NCBI GenBank assembly: GCA_023374045.1
Contig: CM041778.1
Coordinates: forward strand, 286,417,533 to 286,481,532
Reading direction: 5' to 3'
Length of the DNA: 64,000 nt
Origin: Limonium bicolor
Taxonomy: Eukaryota; Streptophyta; Magnoliopsida; Caryophyllales; Plumbaginaceae
Position numbers and translations under genes: made by a program. Position 1 is the first letter of the stretch. Every line of letters begins with the position of its first letter. Below the pieces are notes generated by a model, which was not told the DNA's origin, made no database searches, and saw only the letters and a list, made by a program, of their open reading frames with translations. Below, one piece after another: positions 33,237 to 45,364 of the stretch.

Positions 33237-34539
33237 TGATGACATAGACATTCCCAAATAACCTATGAGTATCACCTCAAATGAACATCACTCCCCCCAC
33301 AAGAACCTCAACATTAAGTTAAGAACCTCCAAAAGGAGCTTACGGGGGATACATAAGAAAACAAATTATAAACAAGTATAACTTGTTGATAAGTGGTGAA
33401 AATATGTAATTAAAGGTTCTATATCCACCTTTGATTTATGTGATCTATAACCTATTTTCATCACTCTATATACAATGTTGTCAATGTAGGTGAACTTATA
33501 CTTTTTAGTGACAATTTAGGTAAAAGCTCATTGGAGCATGAATGAAAGATGCAAAAAGAGTTGTTTGGGTGCTTTGATGAGATCTTGGAATGCGTGTATA
33601 GAGGTTAAAGATCAAGACGGGACCAAACAAGAGCAAACTGACATATTTAGGGAGGCGAGTTTATTCAGGATGCGCCCGTGATGCGCTCCGATGCGACCCC
33701 GATGCGCCTTGAGCTTGTTTTTACCGTAATTTCTTCGTTTGAAGTCCGTTTTTATTCCTATTTGTTCCTACATGCTCATATATCAACCTAGTTTGACCCT
33801 ATGCACTTATTACTGGTTTAGAGCAATCAAAAACTCAAGAACATTAGAAATGACCTTAAAGCTTGAATGAGTCTTGTGTGTATGCTTGATGTCTTTCTTG
33901 TGTACAATTGGTGATATGATATGATTATGAGACTCATAGGGGTTAATGATCCAATCTAGAAAAACTATATCAGTAAGAAGGGGAAGAGAAAATCCTTCAA
34001 GCTCTAAGGAATTGAATGAGTCTTGTGTGTATGCTTGATGTCTTTCTTGTGTACAATTGTTGCCTTTTCATCTACTTATACTAGGACAAACTTGAGTGAT
34101 GAGGAGGAAGAACTTGAAGAGGATATTGGCTCTCCTAATGTTGAAGATGATTTAGTTGATCTTGTGTTGATGATATCCAACAGGTTCATGTGGTGATATC
34201 TAAACGTAGTCTAATCATAATTTTGTTATATTTAAAAGTTATTATTCTCTTGTGTGGATTGATTACTTTATACTTGTGTTTGGATGTTTTTGTTCTCTTA
34301 TGTTGTTTGGATTGAATACTTTGACACTTGATTACTTTATACTTGTTTTCAGAAGTTTTTACTTCATTATGTCATAATATTACTTCATATGTATAAAATG
34401 TTGTCTACAAAAATTTAGATGTGATTTTTTAGTAAACATCGCATCATAAACGGGATGCGCTCGCATCGACGCCTCGCGCATCACTTCTGGAGCCTAATCG
34501 CATCGGAGCGCATCACGCATTTTAAAACAAAGATCCTAG
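33237..34539. repeat. Unclassified repeats with GATGCG inverted pair
   Basis: A 20-base sequence at 33677-33696 recurs as its exact reverse complement at 34498-34517, in GATGCG-rich surroundings. Between them a ~45 bp direct repeat (TGAATGAGTCTTGTGTGTAT...) lies at about 33864 and 34016. A short acidic frame near 34090-34170 has no assignable family. The region could be a decayed DNA transposon, but terminal motifs and target duplications were not found. Confidence 0.45.
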
Positions 34540-35750
34540 TCTATGTTCGGGTGAACAGACTCGGACCAACCATTATACAAAGCCTTAGTCTACTTTCGAG
34601 GGTGGTTCAAGTATATGTCCGAGATTATAAACCGGACCAATGTTTTTGCCAAATTTTGACCCCTGTCCAGGTAAACAAACCTGGAGCAATCCCCGAGAAA
34701 TTTTTTACCTCTTTTTTAACCTGATTTGGGGATGTGTCTGGGTGATAAACCCGAACCATACAATGAAATGACCACTGGGAACCACATAGTGTGGTCGGGT
34801 CTACAAATCTGTACACGAACCTAGACCACACACAAAACACAGAAACACATTCATATTATAATACAAAACTGAGACTTTTTTTCTCATTTACTCACGCTCG
34901 CATCCAGAACATGAACAAAGCATAGAAGAAAGAAATGAGAGGGGAGAATAAGAGAAAAAAGAGAAGGAGGGAGGGAACCTCACATCCATCAAAGCTCAAC
35001 TACCTCATTAATGGCTATTTCTCTCTCTTTTACCTGTATCTTTCAATGCTTGAGTAGACTCCATATTGCACCTTGGGATGGGTTGACCCCAAATCCTTAA
35101 ACATGCTTGTAATACATAACTTCATTTACTATAGTTGTTTTATCTCTCCTATGCTTATTTAATGCTCTCGATTGATCTTCTATTGCATTTATGGTGATTT
35201 CTAGCAACATTAGGTTTTGAGGTACAAATTGTGACAATAGAGAGATAACCATAGCTTTGGCCTTCTTAATTAGTTGGTGTATCCTTATGCTACTGTGAAG
35301 AACTTGTGATTAATTTTGCCTAGTGGCTTGAACCTACTTCGAATAAGAGGTGCAATAACTAAGTAAGATTTGACTTGTCTATGATTTAGAAAGTCATTAT
35401 TTTAGTTCTAATAGATCGCTAGAGTGAAGTAGGGTTAAAGACAAGTTTAGGTGATTACCACTATCCTAGGGTACATATCCATCCAATCCACTAAAACACC
35501 ATCCTAATTTATTTATTTATTATTTTTATTGTGTTAATTTGAACCACTAAGCTTGCCAACGACTATACCTCAATTTACCGTTTTCTACTCTACTAAACAC
35601 CGAAACTAGGAAGATTGAACCAATTTCCTTGTGGATACAACACTTGTTGTACTACATCAATTAGGTGCACTTGCCTACGCCTTGCACATATTTATATAGA
35701 TTTCGTTCAACACTTGAAACCCAATTATGATAATAACTACTCTACTAACT
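34540..35750 (+). mobile_element. Possible degraded LTR fragment
   Basis: The first part (34540-34850) is a palindromic CGGACC/GGTCCG-like cluster as in other LTRs here. The last part (around 35620-35690) has the CCTTGTGGATACAACACTTG...GTGCACTTGCC pattern typical near the end of several plant Ty3 LTRs. Neither end is defined. Confidence 0.35.
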
Positions 35751-35999
35751 TGACAAACCACCCCGACCAACAAGAATATGTTTCCAAATGCTCTCCTTTA
35801 ATAAATTGAATATTTTTTAACATGGAACATTAAAAAAAAGATATCACCTTATATAGAATTTGAGACCTTACTAAATAATAAATAGGACATCTAAATGATC
35901 ATAATTAATTTGGCCATAAATCGGATGATTTGTTAGTACGACTCATCCCCGTGAACATGGAAACTTTGGAGACAATCATCCACCCAAGGAGGTGAAAAA
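35751..35999. other. No feature recognised
   Basis: AT-rich sequence without coding frames or visible repeats. Confidence 0.4.
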
Positions 36000-36800
36000 T
36001 TAGAGGAATTTTGTGTGCTACACTCCTCAGACTTATCCAACCTCCACCCCCAATCGAGGATAAAGTCTCTGTGCAAGAGAAAACCCATTCAATAGAGGAT
36101 CATTCAAAAATAAATTTAGGGAAAGAATTTGATTATAAGAGAAAACCATACTCTATGTAGCACCATCTTCATAATCATATAAAGGAAGCCCAATGCCACT
36201 CGATCACAAGTTTTGTCATGACAAGCTTGAGTCTCATAACCCCATTAGCAAAGCAGGGCTTTACCTCATATAATTTAATACCTCATGAGCCAGCATAAAA
36301 TTATTAGAATTAAGATCTATTACTTAAAAAAAGCAACTTGACTGGGGAAGATCAATTTAAGGAGCCAAAGATTTAGTCAATTAGCTAGAACCTTGGAAAC
36401 TAATTTATAAACCACATTGCAAAGGGATATATAAAAGTTTGGTAATAGAGTCGGTGTCCTTGTTTCTTTAAATTAAGGACTAAAGAGGTATGATTCATGC
36501 CTTGAGGCATTCCCTCTCCCCAACACATTAAAACATGTGAAGTGATAACAACACTAACAATGTGCCAAAACCTCTTGAAGAAGACACATTCATACCACCA
36601 AGTCCTAATATCTTATTAAACTTCGTCTATTTAAGAGAATAATTTACCTTAACAAGGCATATAGGTGGAAAAGGTCAACCTGCATTGCTATTGAAGCATG
36701 TCATTCCAGCCTAGAAAGTATATGCATATTTAAAGAATAAGGGCGCTTATAAAAAGCTTCTAAAAATAGGAAAGGGAAACACTCTCCATAGTATCAAGGT
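36000..36800 (-). pseudogene. Degenerate L1-type LINE reverse transcriptase (ORF2)
   Basis: The minus strand shows, across shifting frames, the order of an L1 reverse transcriptase. A GMN-FF-RFWH-like block lies near 36590-36540. A GMPQGMNHTSLVL stretch near 36510-36470 recalls the G-LP-G-NHT-I-LIPK motif. YIPLCNVVYKLVSKVLAN-like residues follow near 36440-36390, then a KLDMTKA-DRVEW-like stretch near 36250-36190. Many stops and frameshifts separate the blocks. It cannot be functional. Upstream minus-strand sequence to about 37560 may be more of the same element. Confidence 0.5.
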
Positions 36801-38154
36801 ACAATTGAATCCCTCCCTCTATCCTCATCCTCTACCTACAAGATTATAATCACTCTCCATCAATGAGAATCTCGATCATGGATGAAGCAAGTATTACGAT
36901 CTTTGTCAAGACGTCAAAAATTCCCTGATTATTGACACAACACATCTCTCTTTTAGATGTAATACCTCTAGATCACTCAATACAGTTTGTTTCACATCCA
37001 CCTTCACGCTAGGCAAAGTTCCTTGAGCTAGTGCATCAGCTTGTCAATGCTTCTAGTCAATCTGGGAGAGAATTGAACCAATACTCCTCATGTTTGTTGT
37101 GTGTGAGAGCACAAGAATAGGTTTGAGGTCTTCGCCCACTCCCACAACACAACCAAGAGTGTATTTCATACTTATAAAAATTGGCCATATATGTCTGATA
37201 GTTAGTTTACAGCTAAACTCAAGACTCTAAAGTTCTTAAAGTAGAACCCATACAAGGAAGACTCATGCACCTTCCCACAAAAAATAGGGAAATAATTTAA
37301 GCATCCCATAGTGAACCAATGCATTATATAACCATAAAGACTAGTCCAAGAACCTCAAATGAATCTAGTATAGATTTAACACTAGTATCGTCCGACCTAC
37401 CATTATTAAAGGTAAACATATTCGCCTAAATGTCGACACCATGCAAGTTACATCTAGTAAGGTCTAAAAACCTTTAATTTTCTTCCTTAAACAAGGTAAG
37501 ACCCCATCTACTCAACCCAGAGAAGAGTATCTATCCAGTAGATTGAAAAGCTCTCATGAAGGGTCCTATGATAAGGATTTTATTTATAACGAGTTTTTGA
37601 CTTTTTTTTAGAGAGATCGTTAGGAATTTAGCATTTCTCTTGATAGTTTATTCAAATTGTTGATGATATCATACCTTCTCATATGTTTTAATGGTACTAA
37701 GGCAAATGGAAAATAAAATTTCATGTTAAATATAATTACTAAATAATGGACTAATAGATTATAATTATTACAATTGTAATATTCAGTAGTGTACCACCGT
37801 CTTCAGTTGCCGCCCCCCTTAGTTACGCAGGTCGCAGAAACATCTTTGCTCTACTCACGAGATTTTCCGTAACAGAGTTTGGAAGAAATCACCATGCCCC
37901 TTCGCTTCCCCCTCTCTCCCAGTTCTCCAGTCACACTCGCTGCCTTCCCTAACCACCAGCCATGTCCCCAACGTCACCACTGTTGAATCCACCGTTCCAC
38001 GCCAAACACCCCCACCTATCAACACACGTCCTTTTCTCCAGCCTTCACACATCTTCCAGTCTCAACCATCATCATCCTTCACACTTTCCCTCAATCACGT
38101 ATCGGTCCATCCGTTCTTCTTTTCCAAGGGAAGTGATCCTTTACCAAGCACCAG

Positions 38155-40379
38155 ATGAGGAGAGAAGGTAGTCGAGGGAGATATGGCAAGCGCAAGGGAC
38201 CTGCAAGATCAGGGAGTACGTCGCGGTGGAAAGATAGGCAGAAAGGGGGCGACAGCAAGCATGTCTGAAAAGTTGCAAAGACGTGGCGTGAAGAGAGATC
38301 GGCATCCCATAAGCATCCAACGATGGTCTTTATCGATAACGTCGACAGAGATGTATTTGAGTATCACTTGGGCAGGATAATAAGAAAGCTCATCAACTGG
38401 ACGAGGCTATACATTTGCAGAAAAGTCAGAAGGTTTAACCGAAATGCTTTTGCTTTCGTGGATGTGGCTCATACATATGATGCAAGAAGACTGATCGAAG
38501 GTATTCGAGGATGGAATATAAATGGAAACAAGCTCTAGGTTAGGATGGAATTCCAAGGTTACAAAGAGTATGGAGCAAAGATCGAAAAGGTAGACTCAGT
38601 CCATCGCCGAAGTAAAGAGGTAAATTCGGTTAAGCGAGGCGATCAAGTTGAGCAAGCAGAGCAAGGGACACGAAAAGAGAGATCCCCTGCTAGAACAAGA
38701 TTATCTATTTCTGTCAAATCAGATAAAGTGATGAAGTCCGACTTGAATAGATGTGCGGTTATCACTTTACAAGAGGAAAAAACATCCTCCAAAGCAATAG
38801 AATTTTTGCAAAATTGGTGGCCAAATATAGGAGGATTACTTGCCTTTTCTCAAAGGAAGTTCCTCATGGTATTCAACACGACAAAGGAGGTAGAAGTTGT
38901 ATTGGATCAAGTAGAAAAAAGGAAAACGAACAAGAAGGGGTGATAATTTCTTCGCTGGAACACATCAGATCAAGTAGAAAAGAGGCGCACATGGGTAATC
39001 CTACGCGGGATCCCATTACATGCATGGAATAAGACAAATATCCGTAAGATAGCACAAACTGTAGGTGAGGTTATAAAAATTGAAGAGGAAGAAAGTCATT
39101 TTGTGGAGAACGCTGAGATTCGAGTCCAAGTCGAAACATCAACACTTCAATTAATCAACTGGAAAATCGCAGTTAAAGTCGACGGCCAGAAATTTCCGGT
39201 GAGCATTGTCAAAGTCAATGAGCAAATGTATCAGTCCAAAAATTCAGACCAGTCCGAGAGTATCATTCAAATAAGGGATACGGAGAAAAATAAGATAATA
39301 GGTTAAGAAAATTCAAATGTTGACCTATCTCAAAATAGGAGGGAAAGTGAAGGTGAAACGGAGGGACAGAACCAAGTGTAGAGCACTGCCACAAGTCCAG
39401 ATGATGAATCGGTGCCCAATTCCCAAGGTACTCCTGCTGGTGTTGAGACGGAGAAATTAATTGGATTTATGGTCAAGGCGGAAACTGGAAAGGTACGAGG
39501 AAATATCGAGACAGACAATGTGCAGCCACAGTCCCTGAGCAGTTAATACTCCCTCCGTCCTGAATTGACCGTCCTATTTACTATTTGGACATGTCGTTTG
39601 ACTTCAATTTTTAACATATAAGATAAATTAATTTTGAAAATTTAAGTTTTGCATATGAATCCTTACATGATAAACTATATGTCACAAAATTTAGTTTTAT
39701 AAAATTATTTTATCTTATATGCTTAATATTGAAGTGGAAAAATGTGCCATAAAGCAAACATGACGGTCAATTCAGGACGGAGGGAGTAAATGCTGGAGAA
39801 GGTGTGAGAGAAGTAATCCCACTAGGCACGCATATCAAGCCGGGACGGGTGGAAGATTCACAACAGCAGAGGGTAGTGACGACTGATGGCGCTGCTTGTT
39901 TGGAGATAGGAGTGACCCACGTGGAAAGTGGGGATGTGTGTGTTCCTGCACCACGTCCAGAAAGTGGAGAGCAACATCCACTGACAAAAGGTGATGATGT
40001 GGTTCCCTTTATGTCTCTCCAGTCATGCTCAGAAAAGGGGGAAGAAACTACTTTTTTCCTCGAGAACTTATTCAAAGAATTTCCAACGCAGTCACCGTTC
40101 AAAGGTTCTGGCTACGGGGAAAGTGCAACAGAAATAAAAGAAGGGGGCGCAAATCTCAGGACTCAACATAGCCAGAGTCCTGACGAGGCACATTATTTAA
40201 TTCAGGAAGACACCTTAATTACTTGGTCTCTAAAAAATAAAGAGCGTATTAGTCATAATACACCGCCACCAGTGCTGTCTAATAAGGAAGCCCCGACAAG
40301 AGATGAGAGAGGAAGAATTATTAACCCAGAGAAAGAAGCGGAAGAATGCGTAGATCTATTATTAAAATTGGGGTGTTAA
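38155..40379 (+). pseudogene. LINE ORF1 relic: RRM plus nucleic-acid-binding region
   Basis: A basic Arg/Gly/Lys N-terminus (from ATG 38155) leads, after a stop at 38266, to an RRM: VFIDNV as RNP2-like and AFAFVDV as RNP1-like (38323-38538). After another stop the same frame continues with a basic linker and CAVITL...LLAFSQRKFLMVF (38545-38943). After a frame disruption it resumes with WVILRGIPLHAWNKTNIRKI (about 38990-39050), the block typical of plant LINE ORF1 proteins, to about 39306. The last part (39804-40379) is acidic and Ser/Gln-rich. ORF1p coats LINE RNA during retrotransposition. At least three in-frame stops, a frameshift and the Stowaway insertion show it is dead. Confidence 0.7.
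39549..39786 (+). mobile_element. Stowaway MITE, 238 bp, TA target duplication
   Basis: Its termini are CTCCCTCCGTCCTGAATTGACCGTC and the exact reverse complement, flanked by TA at 39547-39548 and 39787-39788. The interior is AT-rich and partly palindromic. These are the hallmarks of Tc1/mariner-derived Stowaway elements. It interrupts the LINE ORF1, so it arrived after the LINE. Confidence 0.96.
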
Positions 40380-41018
40380 GTTCCTAACCCAAGTTTCACC
40401 AAGGCCAACATTCTCAACCAAATCCACTCTCAGATGGAGATGCATGAGGCCCTTTAGCAGTAAATTTACTGCAGTAATTTGGAAGGACTATGTAAGCCCA
40501 GGGGATGAGGATGGTGGTTTTGTCTCTTGAGAAGAGTAGCAAGCGGTGTATGCAAGGAAGTTCTATCTCTGGTACATATGCGCACTTATGGTATGATGGC
40601 GCTTTGGTGACCAAGAAACTGCTGCTAGTTCATTGTGCAAAGGTAGGGCTGTGAGATTTCACCTAAATATGGTAGATTAGCTTATGTATTTTGTGGTATT
40701 TTGTTGTGAGAGGTTCGAGGGATGGTAAGTAGATTATCTCTTTTATTTTGTTGTAGAGTAAGCTGCGACGGGTGAGGATTCGGTGTGATCTAAGTCCTTT
40801 CGTTAGATGAGGTACTGGATGGATTAATTAGATTGGTCCATAATTTTGTAAATGGATGTGGTGGGTACTCTTTTTCCTCCCTAAGCTTTTTCTCATAGGG
40901 TTTTACTTAGGGAGGTTTTAACGAGGCCCGTATATAACCCATCCACCCCTTAATTTAATTATAATACTATGGCTATACGCCCAAATTATCAAAAAAAAAA
41001 AGTTTGTAATATTCAGTA

Positions 41019-42055
41019 AAAGTTTAACAAGATAGAAAAGAGTCTGATTTTAATTTCCATATAGAATAATAATTCATATCTTAAGTTTTTTTTCGAAAGA
41101 TATAATTCATATCTTAAGTTGATATTTTATAAATTCTCATTTGATAAAAGATATGTAATAAGGACATGTATGATAGCTTTAAAATCGATTAGGTGTCGAA
41201 GTAGGACAAAAACATTGTTTTTTGTTACTGTTGAAAGTGATACAATGTACTTTACATGTAAAAGAGAAGAATAGAGAAGATAATAAGAGAAACTATAACA
41301 ATGATTGATTCCACTCCATGTGTCATTAAGATATGTGAATAATCCCTACACTGTAGTGGATTACTTTCTTTTCTTTTTCATCAGCTCTTAGTTAAGAACC
41401 GTACTTTATTGACATCTTGTATTGACTATGGTGAGTGTTTTTTTTTCTTTTTATTTTATATCCAAATAGAATGATGCTATTGGTTTTCTAAAAAAGAGAA
41501 GATAATTAAAGTTCAAGTGTAGCTATTAAAATACAATATATTAGTGATGTGTCATCTTGGAAACTGTTAAGAAACTTGTGGATGCCCTAATAGTACAAGC
41601 AGCGTTATGTTTGGCATTGGTCCCCTGGTCTACAGGGCTAACATTCTTATATTCAATGCAACATCATTCTTGAAGAAAGGTTCACGTATGAAGTGATATG
41701 CAAAAGTCAAAGTTTGAACATCAAAAGATGACGGGACACTCAAACCTACTGAACTAACTTTTAGCTATTAAACAAAAGAAATAGTTTGCTTTACCTGAAA
41801 TACAGGAAGATTCAACTGTATCACATAGTGCCATAGGCACAGCAAAATTGAATTGTGATGCGAACTAAGAGGATGACTTTCATTTCAAATCATTCTTAAT
41901 TTGTTGTGCCACAGTTGACCCAAGAACATAAATACACGGGTGTACACATGTTACTCTTTCTCATACATACAATAAAGAGTTTTTGGCAAAGCTACTCGAA
42001 TCATACTCTATATATGACCAAGTACACAAGTATAGTTTGTATACAGAACCAGCTG
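41019..42055. other. Intergenic; 3' flank of the methyltransferase gene
   Basis: AT-rich sequence with no coding frame that I can support. The part closest to 42055 should contain the 3' UTR and polyadenylation region of the minus-strand gene, but I cannot place the end. Confidence 0.5.
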
Positions 42056-44200
42056 CTAATGTGGCACGGTCCCTGTGACAGTTCTATGTCTTGGGTCAGT
42101 CAAGACCGTCTTCACATTCACGAATCCGGCTGCTGTCACAGCCGATTCCAGATCAAGCATGTAGTATTCGTCCAAAAATGGTTCGGTGCTCTTCATCAAG
42201 GTGAATAATACTGGAGAAAGTTCCTAGGAAAACACAAAGAAACAATAGCACAATAACATTACTTTTCTGCAGGTTTCATCAAGTGCCAAATCTTAAACTA
42301 ATTAGACTTCATCTCTTATATTTGATGCTCTTTAAGCCATAGGCAAGTTTAGAAGTTATAGTTATACCTGAAGTATCTTGGATTTAGGCTGCCAAAAGAA
42401 AAGAGCCAGAAAATCATAGTCATGATTAGAGTCAAGGGTGAATTTAGCTTGCATTCATTTTATCAAATGAGGAAGCCTAATAAGTGCTTACAGAGTTATC
42501 TGTAATGGCAATGGTGCCGCCTGGTCTTAGTAACCTGAATGCTTCTTTGACCAAGTTTGTCGTAGCTTGAGCAGGGCATTCATGAAGCTGCATGCATAGT
42601 TGAAACATAAGCACAATGCATCATAGCAGTTCGCTACCCACACTTTGACCGCAATGAGGGTATAACAAGTAGAGTCACGTTACTCCTCTTCTATTAGTTA
42701 ATAAGATGAAAACAAAAACATACCACATAAGGGATAGAAACAATGTCAAAAGTTCCAGAGGGTAATCCTGTATCTTCTCCATTCGCGTGTATCCAATTTA
42801 TAGGATTTGCTCTGGCTGGTCCATTGTTTTCCTTGTACTGAGCCACAGCTAGAAAATAAGGCGACAGATCTAACCCCTACATCCATGGAAATAACCTCTA
42901 TAATGTCAAGAGCACACAAATGTAACCTTCATCTAAACCATGTTAGTCTCCACCAGTAAGTAGTATTGTTATTCAAATGAGGGCAAGGATAAACTTACAG
43001 TGACTCTAGCAGAAGGAAATCTATTGGCGAGATAGCGAGTGCTGACTCCTACTGAGCAGCCCACGTCTAAAATATCCTTAACAGCGGTTCCACCAGAGTT
43101 TTCCTGGTGATGTTGCTCTATTGCTCGAAGCCAATTCCCACGCACTATCTCGTTTGCTTCATCTAGTGATTTAGCATCTGGTATTGCCCTTCTTACCATC
43201 GACATAGTAGCAGGTTCTGCTTCTGCTGCAGCCTGGCAAATGAAGTATATTATTCATGCAAGCAAGTGGCCCTTAGTTTCAAGTTCAAATAAAAATCCAT
43301 TAGCTTGTCAAGAGAAAATGCAGTTCCTTATGAATACTACATGGAATAAAAGGTAAATGCAATGCATAAACATGACGGGAACGTCAGATAAAAATAGAGC
43401 AGTTTACCAGCCATGAAAGATTGCCTTCATCATAAGCATGAAAAGGGTTCAGATAATCTGCAAGTGAAACAGTCAACCTCACTGTTAGCTATAGGGGATA
43501 AGTTGAAACCTTGCAGTTACTTCTCGTTAAGTGTTTGGTCTTCGAAGATAAGAATAAGCTGCAAAGATATAAATGGGTCCCTTCTCATGTCAATTTGAAG
43601 GAAGGAAATTACAATCTGGGTATACAAGTGAAGGATTTCGAATGCTATCCAACTCCTTGTAAACCTCGGACTCCAGAATCTCCCTAGTCATCTCCCTCCA
43701 CGGAATATTCGTCTTCTCAGCTGTACTGTACAATCCACACGAGAAAATTAAATAAATTCTTCTGTACAGAGGAACCCACATTCATGGCAAACAGAAACCA
43801 CAAGCAACCTAAGAACCAAGCGGCTGAAGTTGAATTCAAGAACAGGTCCAAATTACAGGAATAGAGAGACATGAGTTTGTGACCTGATGAGAACTTGTCT
43901 AGCGCCGAGCTTGAGAACCGAAAAGAGAGGTTTAAATGAAATGAGAGCACCAACCAGGCGAGATAGCGGGGTCTCACCACTCCAACGAGGCCTCTCGAGC
44001 TGGCCTTCCTCGTACACCGCAACTCCACCCCCGCTGCTGCTGGAGGCGGCCATAGCGACAGTCACGAAAGCCCTGAATCCCCTTCTTTTACAGATTTCAG
44101 GACCATTTATGGATAATAGGGTCATGGAATTGACATTGGGGTTGGAACTGGGGGTGACGTGGGAGAGCTTGCAGTAAGCCTGGGGAGAGCACAGAGCCAT
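42056..44200 (-). CDS. Chloroplast-type class I SAM-dependent methyltransferase, 8 exons
   Basis: Exons, in transcript order: 44200-43884, 43725-43613, 43457-43408, 43232-42999, 42876-42724, 42587-42492, 42388-42368 and 42223-42056. All introns have GT...AG ends and joined phases keep one frame of 383 codons plus a stop (TAG 42058-42056). SAM-binding motif I is DILDVGCSVGVSTRYL (about residues 213-228). GLDLSPYFLAVAQ follows as motif II, FDIVSIPYVLHECP as the post-II region, and EAFRLLRPGGTIAITD as the motif III region. The first ~70 residues are Ser-rich and basic, consistent with a plastid transit peptide. The family is widespread in plants; I do not know its substrate. Exon 7 is a 21-base microexon. 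I chose ATG 44200; the frame stays open upstream to an ATG at 44413, so a longer N-terminus is possible. Confidence 0.88.
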
Positions 44201-44524
44201 TGACTTGTTTGACGGAGAGCCGATGTACTGCACCGCCGGTAAAGTGTCGGAAATGATGGAGTTGCAAGTTAGAGTTGATTGTACCAGACATCGATGGTCA
44301 GCGTCCGCCACGTCATCGAAAGGCATATCTTTCATTGACCAATCACTGTTAGATTTCGTAAATTGATCTTGCCACGTCAGAATAATGTTACTCACTGTTA
44401 GGTCCGTCGCCAACAGGAGCTTAACCTACTTTTGGAAAAAAATTGTAATAGGTCAGCTATTTCTTGGATCTAGAATTGGCCAGATGTCACATAATAAATT
44501 GTGATTAGTTAACTAATTTATTTA
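44201..44524 (-). promoter_or_regulatory. Upstream region of the methyltransferase gene
   Basis: Only 324 bp separate the chosen start codon from a MULE-type foldback element, so the core promoter and 5' UTR must lie here or within the element. No clear TATA box was identified. The frame remains open to 44413, so part of this stretch may be coding. Confidence 0.4.
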
Positions 44525-45168
44525 GGGAAATTTCATGAAATGCCACTATATTTTTGGCTAATTCATGAAATGCCACTAAAAAAAAAGAAAGTCATGAAAT
44601 ACCACTATATTTTTTGAAAAGTTCATGAAATGCCACTATAGGTGGAAAAAAAGATAAAATTACCCCTACTAGTAGTTAACAAACTACTTTTAAAGTTCAC
44701 AATATGCCCCTAAGTGTTAAAAATTAACAAAAATTAACAAAAATATCAAAATACAATAAAAATATACAAAATTTATAAAAATTGAAGATTTTAATAAAAA
44801 TTTATAAAAAATTAAAAAATTTTAAAAATGAAAATATCATTAAATTTAAAAAAAACAATATTTTCTTAATTTTTATAATTTTTATTAAAATTTATAAATT
44901 TTATAAATTTTATAAATTTCTATAATTTTTTTATATTTTTATTGTATTTTGATATTTTTGTTAATTTTTGTTAAGTTTTAACACTTAGGGGCATATTGTG
45001 AACTTTAAAAGTACTTTGTTAACTAGTAGGGGTATTTTTCTCTTTTTTCTATCTATAGTGGCATTTCATGGACTTTTCGGAAAATATAGTGGCATTTTGT
45101 GACTTTCTTTTTTTTAGTGACATTTCATGTATTAGCCAAAAATATAGTGGCATTTCATGAAATTTCCC
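44525..45168. mobile_element. MULE-type foldback element, 9 bp TSD ATTTATTTA
   Basis: Long inverted ends start GGGAAATTTCATGAAATGCC and its complement, and almost the whole 644 bp folds on itself. Both flanks carry ATTTATTTA (44516-44524 and 45169-45177), the 9 bp duplication expected of Mutator-like elements. Each arm has several copies of a CATGAAATGCCACTATA unit. The centre is AT-rich and encodes nothing. Confidence 0.9.
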
Positions 45169-45364
45169 ATTTATTTATTCGCAGTTTTCCCTGATTGACC
45201 TCCATCAGCGAACACCCCCTAAATAAACGGTCACTAATATTATCAAAACAAGTTTATTTGAGCAGTCTATTTTTTCTTTCTTTATGTCACATACATTAAT
45301 TATCAAATCAATGTTTTACATTTTCTCTTACTTATATTTTCTCTCTACTTTTTCTAACTACAGC
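45169..45364. other. Spacer between foldback element and solo LTR
   Basis: No feature apart from the target duplications: ATTTATTTA at its start and ACAGC (45360-45364) at its end. Confidence 0.5.

Larger units (their letters stand above)
37789..41003 (+). mobile_element. ORF1-only L1-type LINE with 15 bp TSD and poly(A)
   Basis: It is flanked by identical 15-mers TTGTAATATTCAGTA at 37774-37788 and 41004-41018, and a 10-11 base A run lies at 40991-41001. It contains a CT-rich leader (37800-38150), an ORF1 relic with an RRM (38155-40379) and about 620 bp of 3' sequence with a GGTTTTACTTAGGGAGG-type motif common near LINE 3' ends. No endonuclease or reverse transcriptase is present although both ends are intact. 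A Stowaway MITE sits inside ORF1. Confidence 0.85.

Noticed and set aside
39804..40379. 191-codon open frame as an independent host gene
   Set aside because: It lies inside the LINE bounded by a 15 bp target duplication and continues ORF1 after the Stowaway insertion.
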